64,000 bases of DNA from Alteromonas marina (lineage in GTDB: Bacteria; Pseudomonadota; Gammaproteobacteria; Enterobacterales; Alteromonadaceae). The stretch spans positions 124,001 through 188,000 of the forward strand of contig NZ_JWLW01000001.1 in assembly GCF_000808575.1 (NCBI RefSeq), in the 5' to 3' direction. Under the pieces are notes generated by a model. The model saw nothing but the letters and a program-made list of their open reading frames with translations. It did no database searches and was not told the origin of the DNA. This document shows, one piece after another, positions 16,428 to 27,700 of the stretch. A program made the translations under genes and the position numbers. The first letter of the stretch is position 1; each line of letters starts with the position of its first letter.

Positions 16428-19010
16428 TTACAACGGGTGTTGTAATTCACAAATTTTACCTCGCCACTCATCTACACTCATTGGTTTATCAAGGTAATAC
16501 CCCTGAAACGCGCTACATCCACAAGCTTTAGCCTCGTTTAACTGCCCCGTAGTTTCAACTCCTTCTGCTACAGTATCGAGTTCTAAAGCCTTTGCCATGT
16601 TGCAAATATTAGTCACCATTACTTTTTTTTCTTTACGCCCTTCTATAGCTTCGATAAAAACTTTATCAACCTTGAGTTCGTTTATGGGAAGGTCTTGTAA
16701 ATAATTCAGGTTTGAGTCACCAATACCAAAATCGTCGATAGACAAACAGAAGCCTTGCTGTGCTAAATCTCTAACTCGGCGCTGTATTATGCTGACGCCT
16801 TTAATCAAGGCCGCTTCAGTCAACTCTAACGTTAAACACTTGTGTTCCACTCTCCACCTATTAACTATTGCTACAAACTTGCTGACAAAGTCAGCCCGTG
16901 CCAAATGCTTCGCACTTATATTTATCGATAGTTTGGTGTTAATATTTTTAGTCTGACATTCGCTTAACAATTTACAGGCTTCATTACACACCCATAGCCC
17001 GATGTCGGCGATAGATTCATTTTGTTCAGCAATCGGAATAAATTCTAAAGGCGTGACAATACCAAGATGTGGGTGATTCCATCTTAGCAATACTTCTGAG
17101 CTTACAAGGCTTCCTGCGCCGTTATATTGAGGCTGAAGCTCTATAAATAATTCATTATTAGCGGTCGCTCTGCCTAGGGATTGCTGTATATAGTTATATC
17201 GGTCTATGTCGCTTGCACTGAAATGCGAATAAAGGTGTTCTTTCTCTTCATCTAAATAAGTACTGCGTTTTTTATCAGGCTTTCTCGATAAAAATTCTTT
17301 TACTTTTTTCAATGAAAAATACTTAGAAGGTATAGCGCAGCTAACTGTTTGTGTTTCTATTGCCAATGCACTGTTATGTAGAGTAATGGGAACTAAAACA
17401 TTTTCACGGAGAAAGTTAACACACTTCTCAGCTGCACTTTTTGCGTCATTGTCATCTTTTAAACAAGTACAAAGGTGAAGAACAAAGTCTTTGCGATCAT
17501 ATTTAAATACACTGACATTTAATTGCTTTGTTACATCAAAGGCACGCACAAACCGACTAGCCATAATACGTAGGATGTAATCGACAGTTGGCTCTCCAAA
17601 CGCATCTTCATATTCTTTAATGTTAACAATACTGACCTTGATGAAAACAGAGAGGGCTTTTTCGGCGGAATAATTAGCACTGCTTTCACTAAGATAACGC
17701 TCGAGGTAATGCAAATTAGGCAACCCTGTTAACGGTTCAAAAAACGCTAATTGCTTAAAGCGTTCGACTTCGGTAAGTAGGTGCGAAACTTTACGAATGC
17801 TTACTACCACCAAATCTTGTGGGCCTACTGAGCATGACTTCAAATTCACATCACATGCTATTCGTTTGCCGTTTTTGTGACGCAAACATTCGCTAATCAT
17901 TCCAACTTTAATACATTGTTTTACCCCAGAATCTAAATTAAATAGATATGAAGTCGCGCCGACATTTTGAATTTTTGTCGCAATGAGTTTAATGTCTTGA
18001 CCAATTAATTCTTCTGGCTCAAAGCCTAGAAGAGAAGTTACATTTTCATTAGCAGTTAAAATAGTGCCATTTTTGTCGACGCTAAGTACGGCACTATCAA
18101 TACTATTTAATAGGTTAGTGAGATAGTCAGTGTAGCTATGTTGAGAATCAGAAAGCCGTTGAGTTTCGGTTTCATCCTGAACTACACCGTAGAGACGGGT
18201 AAGTTTTAGCGCTGAGTTTACTTGACGTTCAACCTGTAAAAATACAATTAACTTAATATTTTTTCTTCGCCCTTGTTTATCAGTAATATCGAAATATTTT
18301 TCAAATTGCCTCTTTCCCCTTATTGCTCTGAGCACTTTCAGCTTTAGGTCATCTAAATCGTGATTAGAAATCACATCAAGGACATCTTGTAAGTTAATGC
18401 TTTTCGAGTACACCAGTCCCAATAAGCTTTTTATGATTTCCGTCGAGGAAAAAGCGCCTGAAAATCTATCTATTTGCCACGCCCCAACTTTCGAAATAGC
18501 ACTGACTTCTTCTAATAACGATAGCTGCTCTGACAGCTTATCTGAATATGGATGTCTAGCTAGTTCGTAAAGATAGTTTATTTCCACTCTTTGACGCAGA
18601 ATATCAACATAAGCATGTTGCTGTGCAGTGAGGTTACTATGCAGAACAAACGTGAAAACAACGCCCACCACTTCATTTTGCATATCTTTAATCGTGGCTA
18701 GAACAACATAATGTTCGCGAAAACGCTCAAGTGGTTGAGGTAATGTGAAATCTCTAGCTGGTAGAGGCGCACTTAGTGGTGTAAGGGGTAGCATGAGTAA
18801 TGCGTGCGATGGGAAAACGATATGAGTTGACTCAATGGCCAAATGTTCGTTGTCGCTTACAATAACTGTTGCTCGACCACTGCTTGGGTTTACTGAAGCC
18901 AGTAATATACACAATGACTCTGTATTATTCCTGCTTTCAGTCAATAGCGCAGAAATGCTGTACTGCGTTGTGCGCATTGTTGATAACATGCGCTCACTGC
19001 GTAGATCCAT
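16428..19010 (-). CDS. PAS/GGDEF/EAL cyclic-di-GMP protein (likely phosphodiesterase)
   Basis: About 860 residues. N-terminal GAF-like region (about 1-150); PAS-like segments at about 175-290 and 300-410 (SAVLSVDKNGTILTANENV, LLGFEPEELIGQD); a GGDEF domain whose signature is replaced by YDRKDF and so is probably inactive; and a C-terminal EAL domain with EVLLRWNHP, LTLELTE, SIDDFGIGDSNL, KVDKVFIE and AEGVET, all consistent with an active c-di-GMP phosphodiesterase. Start chosen at 19010 because GAAGGA precedes it; a GTG at 19061 is possible. No transmembrane segment is seen, so it probably acts in the cytoplasm. Confidence 0.88.
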   Translation of the reverse strand: MDLRSERMLSTMRTTQYSISALLTESRNNTESLCILLASVNPSSGRATVIVSDNEHLAIESTHIVFPSHALLMLPLTPLSAPLPARDFTLPQPLERFREHYVVLATIKDMQNEVVGVVFTFVLHSNLTAQQHAYVDILRQRVEINYLYELARHPYSDKLSEQLSLLEEVSAISKVGAWQIDRFSGAFSSTEIIKSLLGLVYSKSINLQDVLDVISNHDLDDLKLKVLRAIRGKRQFEKYFDITDKQGRRKNIKLIVFLQVERQVNSALKLTRLYGVVQDETETQRLSDSQHSYTDYLTNLLNSIDSAVLSVDKNGTILTANENVTSLLGFEPEELIGQDIKLIATKIQNVGATSYLFNLDSGVKQCIKVGMISECLRHKNGKRIACDVNLKSCSVGPQDLVVVSIRKVSHLLTEVERFKQLAFFEPLTGLPNLHYLERYLSESSANYSAEKALSVFIKVSIVNIKEYEDAFGEPTVDYILRIMASRFVRAFDVTKQLNVSVFKYDRKDFVLHLCTCLKDDNDAKSAAEKCVNFLRENVLVPITLHNSALAIETQTVSCAIPSKYFSLKKVKEFLSRKPDKKRSTYLDEEKEHLYSHFSASDIDRYNYIQQSLGRATANNELFIELQPQYNGAGSLVSSEVLLRWNHPHLGIVTPLEFIPIAEQNESIADIGLWVCNEACKLLSECQTKNINTKLSINISAKHLARADFVSKFVAIVNRWRVEHKCLTLELTEAALIKGVSIIQRRVRDLAQQGFCLSIDDFGIGDSNLNYLQDLPINELKVDKVFIEAIEGRKEKKVMVTNICNMAKALELDTVAEGVETTGQLNEAKACGCSAFQGYYLDKPMSVDEWRGKICELQHPL

Positions 19011-19134
19011 CAATTCAATCCTTCGAAATAAGTCAATTTCAGCGTAAATGAAGGGGCTCACACCATGCTCAAAGCCAAGCAGTTGATGAGTATTGGCACT
19101 TTAACGCCTCGTTATTTTTCAACGGTTACGAATT

Positions 19135-19435
19135 ACCTACGGTAAGAAATATCGTTTAACAACGATAGTAGGTAAAAATTTATGTTGATTATGTTCTATT
19201 TATACGTCCGTTGTTCGTATTTAAAAATAGACAAATGCAGTACAAATTTCCAGCAGTTTATTTATGCCGATGTCTGTCTTACTCTTTGAAAGAAAGAGAT
19301 TGAAATGAAGTAGAGTAGAAGTTGGTTGTATTGAATGGCACTGACGTAAACTCGTTCGGTAGTTAGCAAACCACCAAGTACTTTTTGAAGGGTTTGTGCT
19401 GTTGAGGCTCGCTATGGGTTTAGGCTCAACAGCAC
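19135..19435. other. intergenic region with two hairpins
   Basis: The 19011-19442 gap contains no gene that I can support. ACCTAC/GTAGGT (19135-19140, 19168-19173) encloses ATCGTT/AACGAT (19151-19156, 19161-19166), upstream of the EAL gene. GTGCTGTTGAG (19396-19406) pairs perfectly with CTCAACAGCAC (19425-19435), just downstream of the cytochrome c' stop on the minus strand; it may terminate that gene although no T-run follows. Confidence 0.5.
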
Positions 19436-19442
19436 CTACAGG

Positions 19443-19925
19443 TTAATCTTTTTTATAATCGTCGTGGCAAGACTTACAGCTTGCACCGATTTTACCGATA
19501 GCACCGCGATAGGCACTTTCATCACCAGTTTTAACAGCCGCTTGTAGACCTTGCGCAGCAGTTTTAAGCGCCATTACTTTCTTTTCGACATCTGAGAAAT
19601 TATCCCAAATTACGTCTTTTGCGCCAGTTTCTACATCGAACTTACGCGTGTCGACAGCGAGATAGTCCCCCATCATATCGGCAAGTTGCTCAAGGCGCAC
19701 AGCGTTAGTCTGCATTACGCTTTCGTCAAAAGGTAGCGCACCTTTCGCCATACCACCTAATGGCCCCATATTACTGCGCACCAATTGAAAAACTGCTTGG
19801 CGATATTGCGTTGCTGCTTTAGCGTGCTTTTCAGAAGAAGCTTCCGTTACTTCAGCTAACGCCGAACCTGAAATCACTGCACCAACGGTTGCTACTGCGA
19901 TTATCGCTTTATTGAATAGTTTCAT
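19443..19925 (-). CDS. cytochrome c' (c-556 type), periplasmic
   Basis: 160 residues with an N-terminal signal peptide ending near SGSALA. The mature part is a four-helix cytochrome c' with the haem site C150-K-S-C153-H154 ten residues from the C-terminus, where this family carries it. Cytochromes c' bind NO and may protect against nitrosative stress or shuttle electrons. Single gene. Confidence 0.93.
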   Translation of the reverse strand: MKLFNKAIIAVATVGAVISGSALAEVTEASSEKHAKAATQYRQAVFQLVRSNMGPLGGMAKGALPFDESVMQTNAVRLEQLADMMGDYLAVDTRKFDVETGAKDVIWDNFSDVEKKVMALKTAAQGLQAAVKTGDESAYRGAIGKIGASCKSCHDDYKKD

Positions 19926-20104
19926 GCCTGTTCCCTTTTTTAATTACTGGTTATCTACTTTTACACTTGCAGATATTTTACCTTTTACTTATAGCCTATC
20001 GTGACGAATAGTTCGTTTTAGCGCAAGAAATATAACGGTGAATAAACGCTTTCAAGGGATTATCCGCGCGTAATCCTATCTTCAACATATATTCGAATGG
20101 AAAA

Positions 20105-20257
20105 GGGACACCCACTTACTTCACCTTTACAAAGTACAGGTTTGGACAGTCACTTACTCTGCTTTAAAAAAGTGTACTTTCAGAGAGTCAATTTCTACAC
20201 GACCAGCGTGTAACTCCATTACATATTTTCAAAAGTACAGATTCGGACAGTCACTTA
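20105..20257 (+). repeat. cluster of GGACA-type short direct repeats
   Basis: Two 26-base direct copies (20131-20156 and 20232-20257) of the form AAAGTACAG-R-TT-Y-GGACAGTCACTTA, identical at 24 of 26 positions. A diverged unit, GGACACCCACTTACT (20106-20120), precedes them. The stretch lies in the 450-base gap 19926-20375, which has no coding sequence I can support. Same motif family as the clusters at 50.3 kb and within the trp region. Confidence 0.85.
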
Positions 20258-20326
20258 ATATTTTCTCATTTACAAAGCAAACCGTACTAACAAATTGCGG
20301 GTGCAGAAAAAGAGGTACTAAGATAC

Positions 20327-20353
20327 AAAAAAGCCCTCTAGACGAGGGCTTTT
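20327..20353 (-). terminator. terminator of grpE-dnaK-dnaJ
   Basis: AAAAGCCCTC (20329-20338) / GAGGGCTTTT (20344-20353), ten perfect pairs, 5-base loop. On the minus strand the stem is followed by a T-run (A-run 20327-20332 on plus). Confidence 0.92.
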
Positions 20354-20375
20354 GAAACTTAATAAATACAAGAAA

Positions 20376-21509
20376 CTAGTTAGTTAAGTCGTCAAAGAAT
20401 TTCTTCACACCATCGAAGAAACCTTGTGCTTTTGGACTGTGCTTGCTTGACGCTTTGCCCATAGACTCTTCAAGTTCCTGCAGTAGCTCTTTTTGGCGAG
20501 ATGATAAGTTTACTGGTGTTTCAACCACAACCTTACACATTAAGTCGCCCATGGCACCACTGCGCACTGATTTAACGCCTTTGCCGCGTAAACGAAACAT
20601 TCGGCCAGTCTGCGTTTCAGGGCTGATTTTCAGTTTTACTTTGCCATCAAGAGTTGGTACTTCTAGCTCGCCACCAAGGGCCGCCGTGGTGAAGCTTAGC
20701 GGCACTTCACAATACAGGTTATTGCCATCGCGCTTGAAGATGTCATGCTCACGAACATGAACCTGAACGTATAAATCACCTGGAGGTGCACCGTTCTCCC
20801 CGGCTTCACCTTCGCCTGATAAACGAATACGATCACCGGTGTCGACACCTGCTGGTATTTTAACGTTAAGGGTCTTGGTCTTTTCTTTACGACCGTGGCC
20901 ATGACAGCTGTTACACGGGTCCTCAATGATCTTGCCTTTACCTGAACACGTTGGGCAGGTTTGCTGAACAGCGAAGAAGCCCTGGCGCATTTGAACTTGG
21001 CCATTACCGTGACAGGTTGGACAGGTTTTAGGTGAAGAGCCTTTCTTCGCACCAGAACCATCACACACATCACATTCAACCAAGGTTGGTACGCGAATAT
21101 CTACACTCTTGCCACGAACCGCTTCTTCGAGGGTAAGCTCTAAGTTGTAGCGAAGGTCTGAACCTTGACGAGCACGCGACTGACGTCCACCGCGACCACC
21201 ACCGCCAAAGATATCACCAAATACATCGCCAAAGATATCACCGAAATCGGCACCACCACCGAAGCCACCGCCGCCACGGTTTGGATCAACACCCGCATGG
21301 CCATATTGGTCGTATGCTGCACGTTTCTGCGAATCTGACAGAATTTCGTAGGCTTCCTGGATTTCTTTAAACTTGTCTTCCAGGGCTTTATCGCCTTGCG
21401 TACGGTCAGGGTGATACTTCATCGCAAGCTTTTTGTACGCCTTTTTAATTTCGCGTTCGCCTGCGCTTTTATCTACCCCGAGTACTTCGTAGTAGTCTCG
21501 TTTCGACAT
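20376..21509 (-). CDS. dnaJ: co-chaperone DnaJ
   Basis: 377 residues. J domain at 1-70 with the HPD motif (KYHPDRTQG), a Gly/Phe-rich linker, four CxxCxGxG zinc-binding repeats ([32 protein letters not shown]), then the C-terminal substrate-binding region. It stimulates DnaK ATPase and delivers substrates. Lies 200 bases downstream of dnaK on the same strand, with a weak GC hairpin at 21670-21697 between them. Confidence 0.98.
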   Translation of the reverse strand: MSKRDYYEVLGVDKSAGEREIKKAYKKLAMKYHPDRTQGDKALEDKFKEIQEAYEILSDSQKRAAYDQYGHAGVDPNRGGGGFGGGADFGDIFGDVFGDIFGGGGRGGRQSRARQGSDLRYNLELTLEEAVRGKSVDIRVPTLVECDVCDGSGAKKGSSPKTCPTCHGNGQVQMRQGFFAVQQTCPTCSGKGKIIEDPCNSCHGHGRKEKTKTLNVKIPAGVDTGDRIRLSGEGEAGENGAPPGDLYVQVHVREHDIFKRDGNNLYCEVPLSFTTAALGGELEVPTLDGKVKLKISPETQTGRMFRLRGKGVKSVRSGAMGDLMCKVVVETPVNLSSRQKELLQELEESMGKASSKHSPKAQGFFDGVKKFFDDLTN

Positions 21510-21709
21510 ATCGTTTACATATCCTACTTTTTGTCGACAAGCATTTTATGCTCATCGAATCTACATCTGACTGTTGTGAAAATAACCTGAACACACATTC
21601 AATAAAGCCAAGTCATTTACACAACAAAGGCGCAACAAGAAATTCCTGATGCGCCTGAACTGCTTATACGGCCCGCTATCATGCTAGGTAACGGGCCTGA
21701 CACAACAGT

Positions 21710-23638
21710 TTACTTCTTATCGTCGTCTTTCACTTCTTCGAATTCAGCGTCAACAACGTCATCGTCTGCTTTACCAGAAGACGCTTGCTGCTCTGCACCT
21801 TCTGCGCCACCAGCTGCTGCTTGTTGAGCTTGCGCCGCTTCCATCAGCTTGCTAGATGCTTGAATAAGCTCTTGCGTTTTCGCTTCGATGTCCGCTTTGT
21901 CTTCGCCTTTAACTGCAGTTTCAAGTGCTGAAAGTGCTTCTTCGATCGGCGCTTTGTCTTCTGCACTTAGTGCATCGCCAACTTCTTCAAGCTGTTTGCG
22001 TGTGGCGTGAACCATACCGTCAGCTTGGTTGCGCGCTTGAATCAGCTCTTCAAACTTCTTGTCAGCTTCTTTATTCGCTTCCGCGTCAGCTACCATTTTT
22101 TCTACTTCTTCATCGCTTAGGCCTGAAGAGGCTTTGATAGTGATCTTCTGCTCTTTACCTGTGTCTTTGTCTTTCGCAGACACGTGTAGGATACCGTCAG
22201 CATCAAGGTCGAATGTTACTTCGATTTGCGGCACACCGCGTGCTGCTGGACGAATACCTTCTAGGTTGAACTGACCAAGAGACTTGTTGCCGCTTGATTG
22301 CTTACGCTCACCCTGTAGTACGTGTACTGTTACCGCAGACTGGTTGTCTTCAGCAGTTGAGAACGTTTGCGACTTCTTGGTTGGAATTGTCGTGTTTTTC
22401 TCGATAAGTACCGTCATTACGCCACCCATTGTCTCGATACCTAGAGACAGAGGTGTAACGTCTAGAAGTAGCACGTCTTTAACGTCACCAGAAAGTACGC
22501 CACCTTGAATTGCTGCGCCTACTGCAACTGCTTCATCAGGGTTTACGTCTTTACGTGGCTCTTTGCCAAAGAACTCAGTTACGTACTTCTGTACTAGCGG
22601 CATACGTGTTTGACCACCAACTAGGATGATGTCGTTGATGTCGCCTACAGAAAGATCCGAATCAGCTAGTGCCTGCTTAAGCGGCTCAAGTGAATTCTTA
22701 ACTAGGTCTTCAACCAAAGACTCAAGTTTTGCACGAGTAAGTTTAATAGCTAAGTGCTTAGGACCTGTTGCATCAGCAGTGATGTAAGGCAGGTTAACTT
22801 CAGTCTGTTGTGAAGAAGAAAGCTCAATCTTCGCTTTTTCACCGGCTTCTTTAAGACGCTGCATAGCAAGCGGATCTTTACGAAGGTCGATACCTTGGTC
22901 TTTCTTAAACTCTTCAACTAGGTAGTTGATAACGCGGTTATCGAAATCTTCACCACCAAGGTGTGTGTCACCGTTGGTTGCTAGTACTTCAAACGTGTGC
23001 TCGCCGTCTACTTCATCAATTTCAATGATAGAGATATCGAACGTACCACCACCTAAGTCATATACTGCAACAACGTTGTCGCCTTGCTTTTTGTCCATGC
23101 CGTAAGCAAGTGCAGCAGCAGTTGGCTCGTTGATGATACGCTTAACTTCAAGACCTGCGATACGACCCGCATCTTTTGTAGCTTGACGCTGAGAGTCGTT
23201 AAAGTAAGCAGGAACAGTAATAACTGCACCAGTTACTTCTTCGCCAAGATAGTCTTCAGCAGTCTTCTTCATTTTCTTAAGTACTTCAGCAGAAATCTGC
23301 GGTGGCGCCATTTTCTCGCCTTTCGCTTCTACCCATGCATCACCGTTATCAGCACCTACAATTTTGAAAGGCATGATGTCGATGTCGCGCTGTACTTCTT
23401 TATCTTGGAAGCGACGACCAATTAGACGCTTGATTGCGAATAAAGTGTTTTCAGGGTTTGTTACCGCCTGACGCTTCGCCGATTGACCTACAAGTGTTTC
23501 ACCATCGTTTGTGTAAGCGATGATTGAAGGTGTTGTACGATCGCCTTCCGCGTTTTCAATTACGCGAGGTTTGTCGCCGTCTAGAACTGCGACACATGAA
23601 TTCGTTGTACCTAAGTCGATACCAATGATTCTACCCAT
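21710..23638 (-). CDS. dnaK: molecular chaperone DnaK (Hsp70)
   Basis: 642 residues, standard length. The ATPase domain opens [13 protein letters not shown] and includes [13 protein letters not shown] and [11 protein letters not shown]. The substrate-binding domain follows from about 390, then a helical lid and an acidic tail ending near [15 protein letters not shown]-dependent protein folding with DnaJ and GrpE. The gene order grpE-dnaK-dnaJ supports heat-shock operon control. Confidence 0.99.
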   Translation of the reverse strand: MGRIIGIDLGTTNSCVAVLDGDKPRVIENAEGDRTTPSIIAYTNDGETLVGQSAKRQAVTNPENTLFAIKRLIGRRFQDKEVQRDIDIMPFKIVGADNGDAWVEAKGEKMAPPQISAEVLKKMKKTAEDYLGEEVTGAVITVPAYFNDSQRQATKDAGRIAGLEVKRIINEPTAAALAYGMDKKQGDNVVAVYDLGGGTFDISIIEIDEVDGEHTFEVLATNGDTHLGGEDFDNRVINYLVEEFKKDQGIDLRKDPLAMQRLKEAGEKAKIELSSSQQTEVNLPYITADATGPKHLAIKLTRAKLESLVEDLVKNSLEPLKQALADSDLSVGDINDIILVGGQTRMPLVQKYVTEFFGKEPRKDVNPDEAVAVGAAIQGGVLSGDVKDVLLLDVTPLSLGIETMGGVMTVLIEKNTTIPTKKSQTFSTAEDNQSAVTVHVLQGERKQSSGNKSLGQFNLEGIRPAARGVPQIEVTFDLDADGILHVSAKDKDTGKEQKITIKASSGLSDEEVEKMVADAEANKEADKKFEELIQARNQADGMVHATRKQLEEVGDALSAEDKAPIEEALSALETAVKGEDKADIEAKTQELIQASSKLMEAAQAQQAAAGGAEGAEQQASSGKADDDVVDAEFEEVKDDDKK

Positions 23639-23675
23639 TTCGTGTCTCCGAAAAAGTTTCTTAATTCTGTACTTT

Positions 23676-23704
23676 TAGTGGGGTTATTCCCCGACCTTTT
23701 CAAT
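23676..23704 (-). promoter_or_regulatory. candidate internal sigma32 promoter of dnaK
   Basis: Minus strand: ATTGAA (23704-23699), 15-base spacer, CCCCACTA (23683-23676). One mismatch in the -35 element and one or two in the -10 relative to CTTGAA / CCCCATNT. It would allow dnaK-dnaJ to be transcribed without grpE. Confidence 0.45.
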
Positions 23705-23706
23705 AG

Positions 23707-23728
23707 ATGTCAGTAAAAAAACTGACAT
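23707..23728. other. hairpin between grpE and dnaK
   Basis: ATGTCAGT (23707-23714) / ACTGACAT (23721-23728), loop AAAAAA. The T-run is on the plus side, which does not suit grpE transcription; it may be an mRNA processing or stability hairpin within the operon. Confidence 0.45.
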
Positions 23729-23757
23729 TTTTGTGTGTTTATCGCAAAAAGCGTGAC

Positions 23758-24381
23758 TTACGCTTGCGTGTCCACACCACCACTTGGCGCACGCGATACC
23801 ATAACCATGGCTGGGCGTAACAAGCGGCCGTTAATTTGATAACCTTTTTGCATAACCGCCATCACCGTATTTGGCTCGTGGTCTGCACTTTCTTGCATAG
23901 ACATTGCCTGATGCAAGTCAGGGTTGAAGGTTTCGCCCTGCGGATCAATAAGGCTTAATCCAAATTTCTCAATAGTGCTTAAGAAAGTTTTGTGGGTCAT
24001 TTCCACACCTTCTAAAAGCGGCTTAACCGCTTCATTGTCAGCATCGGTCATTTCGATAGCACGTTCTAAGTTGTCGATAACCGGTAGCAACTCACCAGCG
24101 AAGCGTTCAAGGGCAAATTTACGCGCCTTTTCTACTTCACCTTCAGCACGACGACGTGCGTTGTCAGCATCTGCACGCGCGCGAAGCACACCATCTTGCT
24201 GTTCTTTAATGGTTGCTTGCGCCTCAGAAAGCGCTGTTTCTAGCTCATAAATGCGTTGTGCATTTTCATCAAGCTCTACGCCTTCTGTTTCTTGCGCTTC
24301 AACTTGCGCTTCTTCAGCATTTTGAACAGTTTGATCAACTGTATTTTCTTGTTCTGCCTGCACGTCGCGATTATCGCTCAT
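23758..24381 (-). CDS. grpE: nucleotide exchange factor GrpE
   Basis: About 207 residues. An acidic, disordered N-terminus is followed by a long coiled coil ([20 protein letters not shown]) and the C-terminal beta domain ([21 protein letters not shown]). Releases ADP from DnaK. The ATG at 24381 has GGAGG five bases upstream; an in-frame TTG four codons earlier lacks one. First gene of the grpE-dnaK-dnaJ unit. Confidence 0.98.
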   Translation of the reverse strand: MSDNRDVQAEQENTVDQTVQNAEEAQVEAQETEGVELDENAQRIYELETALSEAQATIKEQQDGVLRARADADNARRRAEGEVEKARKFALERFAGELLPVIDNLERAIEMTDADNEAVKPLLEGVEMTHKTFLSTIEKFGLSLIDPQGETFNPDLHQAMSMQESADHEPNTVMAVMQKGYQINGRLLRPAMVMVSRAPSGGVDTQA

Positions 24382-24460
24382 GCCTACCTCCAAACGTTTT
24401 TCTTAATTAGGCATTGCCCAACAATGATAAAATTATTGGGAATAAGTCTGTTGCGCTTAG

Positions 24461-24488
24461 TTATGGGGCTTGATTTAAGGTGTTCAAG
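24461..24488 (-). promoter_or_regulatory. sigma32 promoter of grpE-dnaK-dnaJ
   Basis: Minus strand: CTTGAA (24488-24483), 14-base spacer, CCCCATAA (24468-24461), a near-perfect sigma32 promoter. The rest of the 401-base gap to the next gene holds a small palindrome (ATCCACAA 24492-24499 / TTGTGGAT 24505-24512) and no gene. Confidence 0.85.
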
Positions 24489-24782
24489 GGTATCCACAAT
24501 ATTTTTGTGGATGTAATGCTAAAAAATTTATAAGAAGGGAAATGAGACTAACGTACTCATGGTAATTCGCTAACGCCAAGCTCAACCTAGGTATATTAAC
24601 TCCGGCTCAAATGCGGTTCATATCAACCCGCCATTAAACCTATTACTTGCCCAGAGAGCTACAATATTTACTGCCCTGTTCCATGAACCTGTGACGAGTG
24701 TAAAAACCGTGTTAATGTAATTTCCAGAGAAAAGCGCACTACTTCCATTTCAACTCATCGAGCGCTACGACACGGAATATCT

Positions 24783-27700
24783 ATGCTAAGTATTTGGACG
24801 GTTGGCATTATTGTTGGTTTTTACCTCCTCGCACTTTTCGCTTTAGCATTTTGGGGCGATAAGCGTTTACGTGACAATCAGCAACATCCAATACTGTACA
24901 GTCTTGGATTGGGGGTGCATTGTACATCTTGGGCATTTTTCGGTACTACCTCGCAAGCAGCACAATATGGCTGGGCAGTTATCCCTACTTATTTAGGGAT
25001 TATGCTGACTATGGCATTTGCGTTTCCTGTCGTGCTTCATATAAGCAGACTGTGTCAACAACACAACATCAGCTCTTTAGCAGACCTCATCTCACTTAAG
25101 TATCAGCACTCCCACTTGATTGCTGCACTTATCACTTTACTGTGTTTTTTCGGTGTAGTGCCTTACATCGCCCTGCAGTTAGACGCCATTACGAAATCAA
25201 TAAATTTGTTGACTGACGACGCGCATACAAGCACGCCATGGTTAAGTATCTACGTAGCTATCTTGCTCGCATTATTTGCCATTATCTTCGGTACCCGTAC
25301 ACTCAACTTGACCGACAAACACCCCGGTCTGCTACTTACTATAGCGTTTGAATCGGTTATAAAGCTTGTTGCCCTGTGCGCTGTAGGTGTTTACGTTTGC
25401 TTTTATCTGTTCGATGGCGTGTTGGATTTGGTGTCTAACGCCGCTTCAAATGCGAGTGCTCGAGAAGTCATTTATGCTGATAGCGCCCCCTGGGTTTATG
25501 TCTCTCATGTTGTTTTGGGCGTTTGCTCTATGTTCGTTTTGCCACGACAGTTTCATATGAACTTCGTTGAGCAGAACGGTGAGGGGGAGCTTAGAACAGC
25601 AAGGTGGCTATTTCCCCTCTATTTATTTGGCATGACCCTTTTTATTATTCCTATTGCACTGGCAGGAAAAATGCTGTTGCCAGTGGATACGAGCTCTGAT
25701 GCGTATGTGCTTGCCCTACCTTTACATGCTGAAAATATCGCGCTATCGTCATTTGCTTTCATAGGAGGTCTTTCTGCAACCACCAGCATGGTGATTGTTG
25801 CAACCTTGGCGCTGGGAATAATGATCTCGAACAATGTTGTCACGCCACTTTGGCTAAAAGCGCGACTAAAGACTTCGCCCAATCGTTCAATGCAGCCAAA
25901 CAAAATACTGTCTATACGTCGTATTACCGTTGTGGTCGTACTGAGTATTGCGCTCTGGTATCACTTGAATATCAGTCAGGCTGCACCTTTGGTTAAAAGC
26001 GGCGTTATTGCCATTGCATTGTTAGCTCAGTGCATGCCTTCACTCATGTTTGGTCTTTACTGGTCGAAAAGCAACAAAGCTGCAGCTATTTACGCCTTGT
26101 TGGTAGGGTTCACATGTTGGGCAGCATTCCTCCTCTACCCAAGCTTACTGTCGAGTTATTATTTCAACCCTGCACCCACTGACCAAGCGCTTGGTTTGGG
26201 CTTTGCCTTTTCCTTATTGGCCAATTGCCTAACATTCGTCACGGTTGCATTGATTACATCAAGACGTGGCACTAAACCAAATAATACGCTCCCCACAGAT
26301 CACGACACACCTCGTTTACCGGTAAAAGTAAGGGACTTAATTGCACTCACCGAACGTGTACTCGAAAGTGCCACGCACTCTCAACTTGTTAAGCAGCTAT
26401 CAGTTGATGTCAATCGCGCCGCTAGCAGTGGTTATGCCAGTCAGGCGCTTATCGACAGGGTAAATAAGTTGCTTGCCGCACAAGTAGGAGCACCGAGTGC
26501 TCGTATATTACTGGGTGCCATCGCAGATACAGGCAACAATAGCTTTCCAGAACTGGTTGACTGGGTGGAAGAAGCTTCTCAGTCATTTCAATTTAACCAC
26601 GAGGTACTTCAATCGTCAGTGCAAAACATTGAGCAAGGTATAAGTGTACTTGATGAAAAACTACAATTGCTAGCCTGGAATGACAGATATACAGAGCTCT
26701 TCGCCTATCCTAAGGGATTTCTTAAAGCGGGCATGCCCATTACTGAAATACTCAGCTATAACGCCAAGCGCGGTTTATTTAGTTCCTTTAACATAGAGTC
26801 AGAACCTTTCACTATTCAGACTGAAATTAATAAACGCGTTAATTTTATGTTGGATGGTAGTCGCCATAAATTCATCAGAAAACAAACTAATGGAAAAGTA
26901 ATAGAATTAAATGGCGCTCCGCTGCCTGGTGGTGGATATGTGACTACTTACAGTGACATAACAGAATACATAGCGATTCAACGACAGCTCGAAAATTCAA
27001 AATTGGAGTTGGAGGAACGGGTAGCTATGCGCACTGCAGAGTTAGAGGAGGCGAAACGTCAGGCAGTGCTGGCAAATGAAAGTAAAACAAAATTTCTCGC
27101 AGCTGCCGGCCATGACTTAATGCAGCCTTTCAATGCGGCGGCGCTTTTTGCCTCGATGCTCAGTAAGAAAACCCAAGGCGGTGAATTAGCAGATCTGTCT
27201 AAGGGAGTCGTCAACTCGCTTGATAGTGCCCAGAGTATACTTACAATGTTACTGGACATGACCAAGCTAGACGCTGGTGTGTTAAAAGTTCAACAAAGCG
27301 TTTTTCCTTTAAATGAAATCTTATCTTCATTGGCTCAAGAATTTAGCATCATTGCTGAGCAAAAAGGCATCAAACTTAGCTACTTACCTTCAAGTTTATT
27401 TGTATATAGCGACAAAAATTTACTGAGAAGAGTAGTACAAAATTTACTGTCCAACGCAGTTCGCTATACATCAACAGGAAAAATAGTACTCGGTGTAAGA
27501 AGAGGAGCTTGTTCAAACGAAAACATTGAAAAGTCTGAGAAGATAAGAATAGTAGTCTGTGATACCGGTAATGGCATCGCCGCCGATGAGCAACAAAACA
27601 TTTTTGGTGAATTCCATCAGTTAGATAACCCAAATAGCAGTGAAGGCATCGGTTTAGGTTTAACAATAGTCGAACGGATATGTCGCTTGTTGGGTCATCG

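Noticed and set aside
21670-21697. GC hairpin between dnaK and dnaJ as a terminator
   Set aside because: Six pairs with a large loop and no T-run; the operon has a better terminator after dnaJ.
23084-23425. 113-codon plus-strand frame opposite dnaK
   Set aside because: Shadow of a highly conserved gene.
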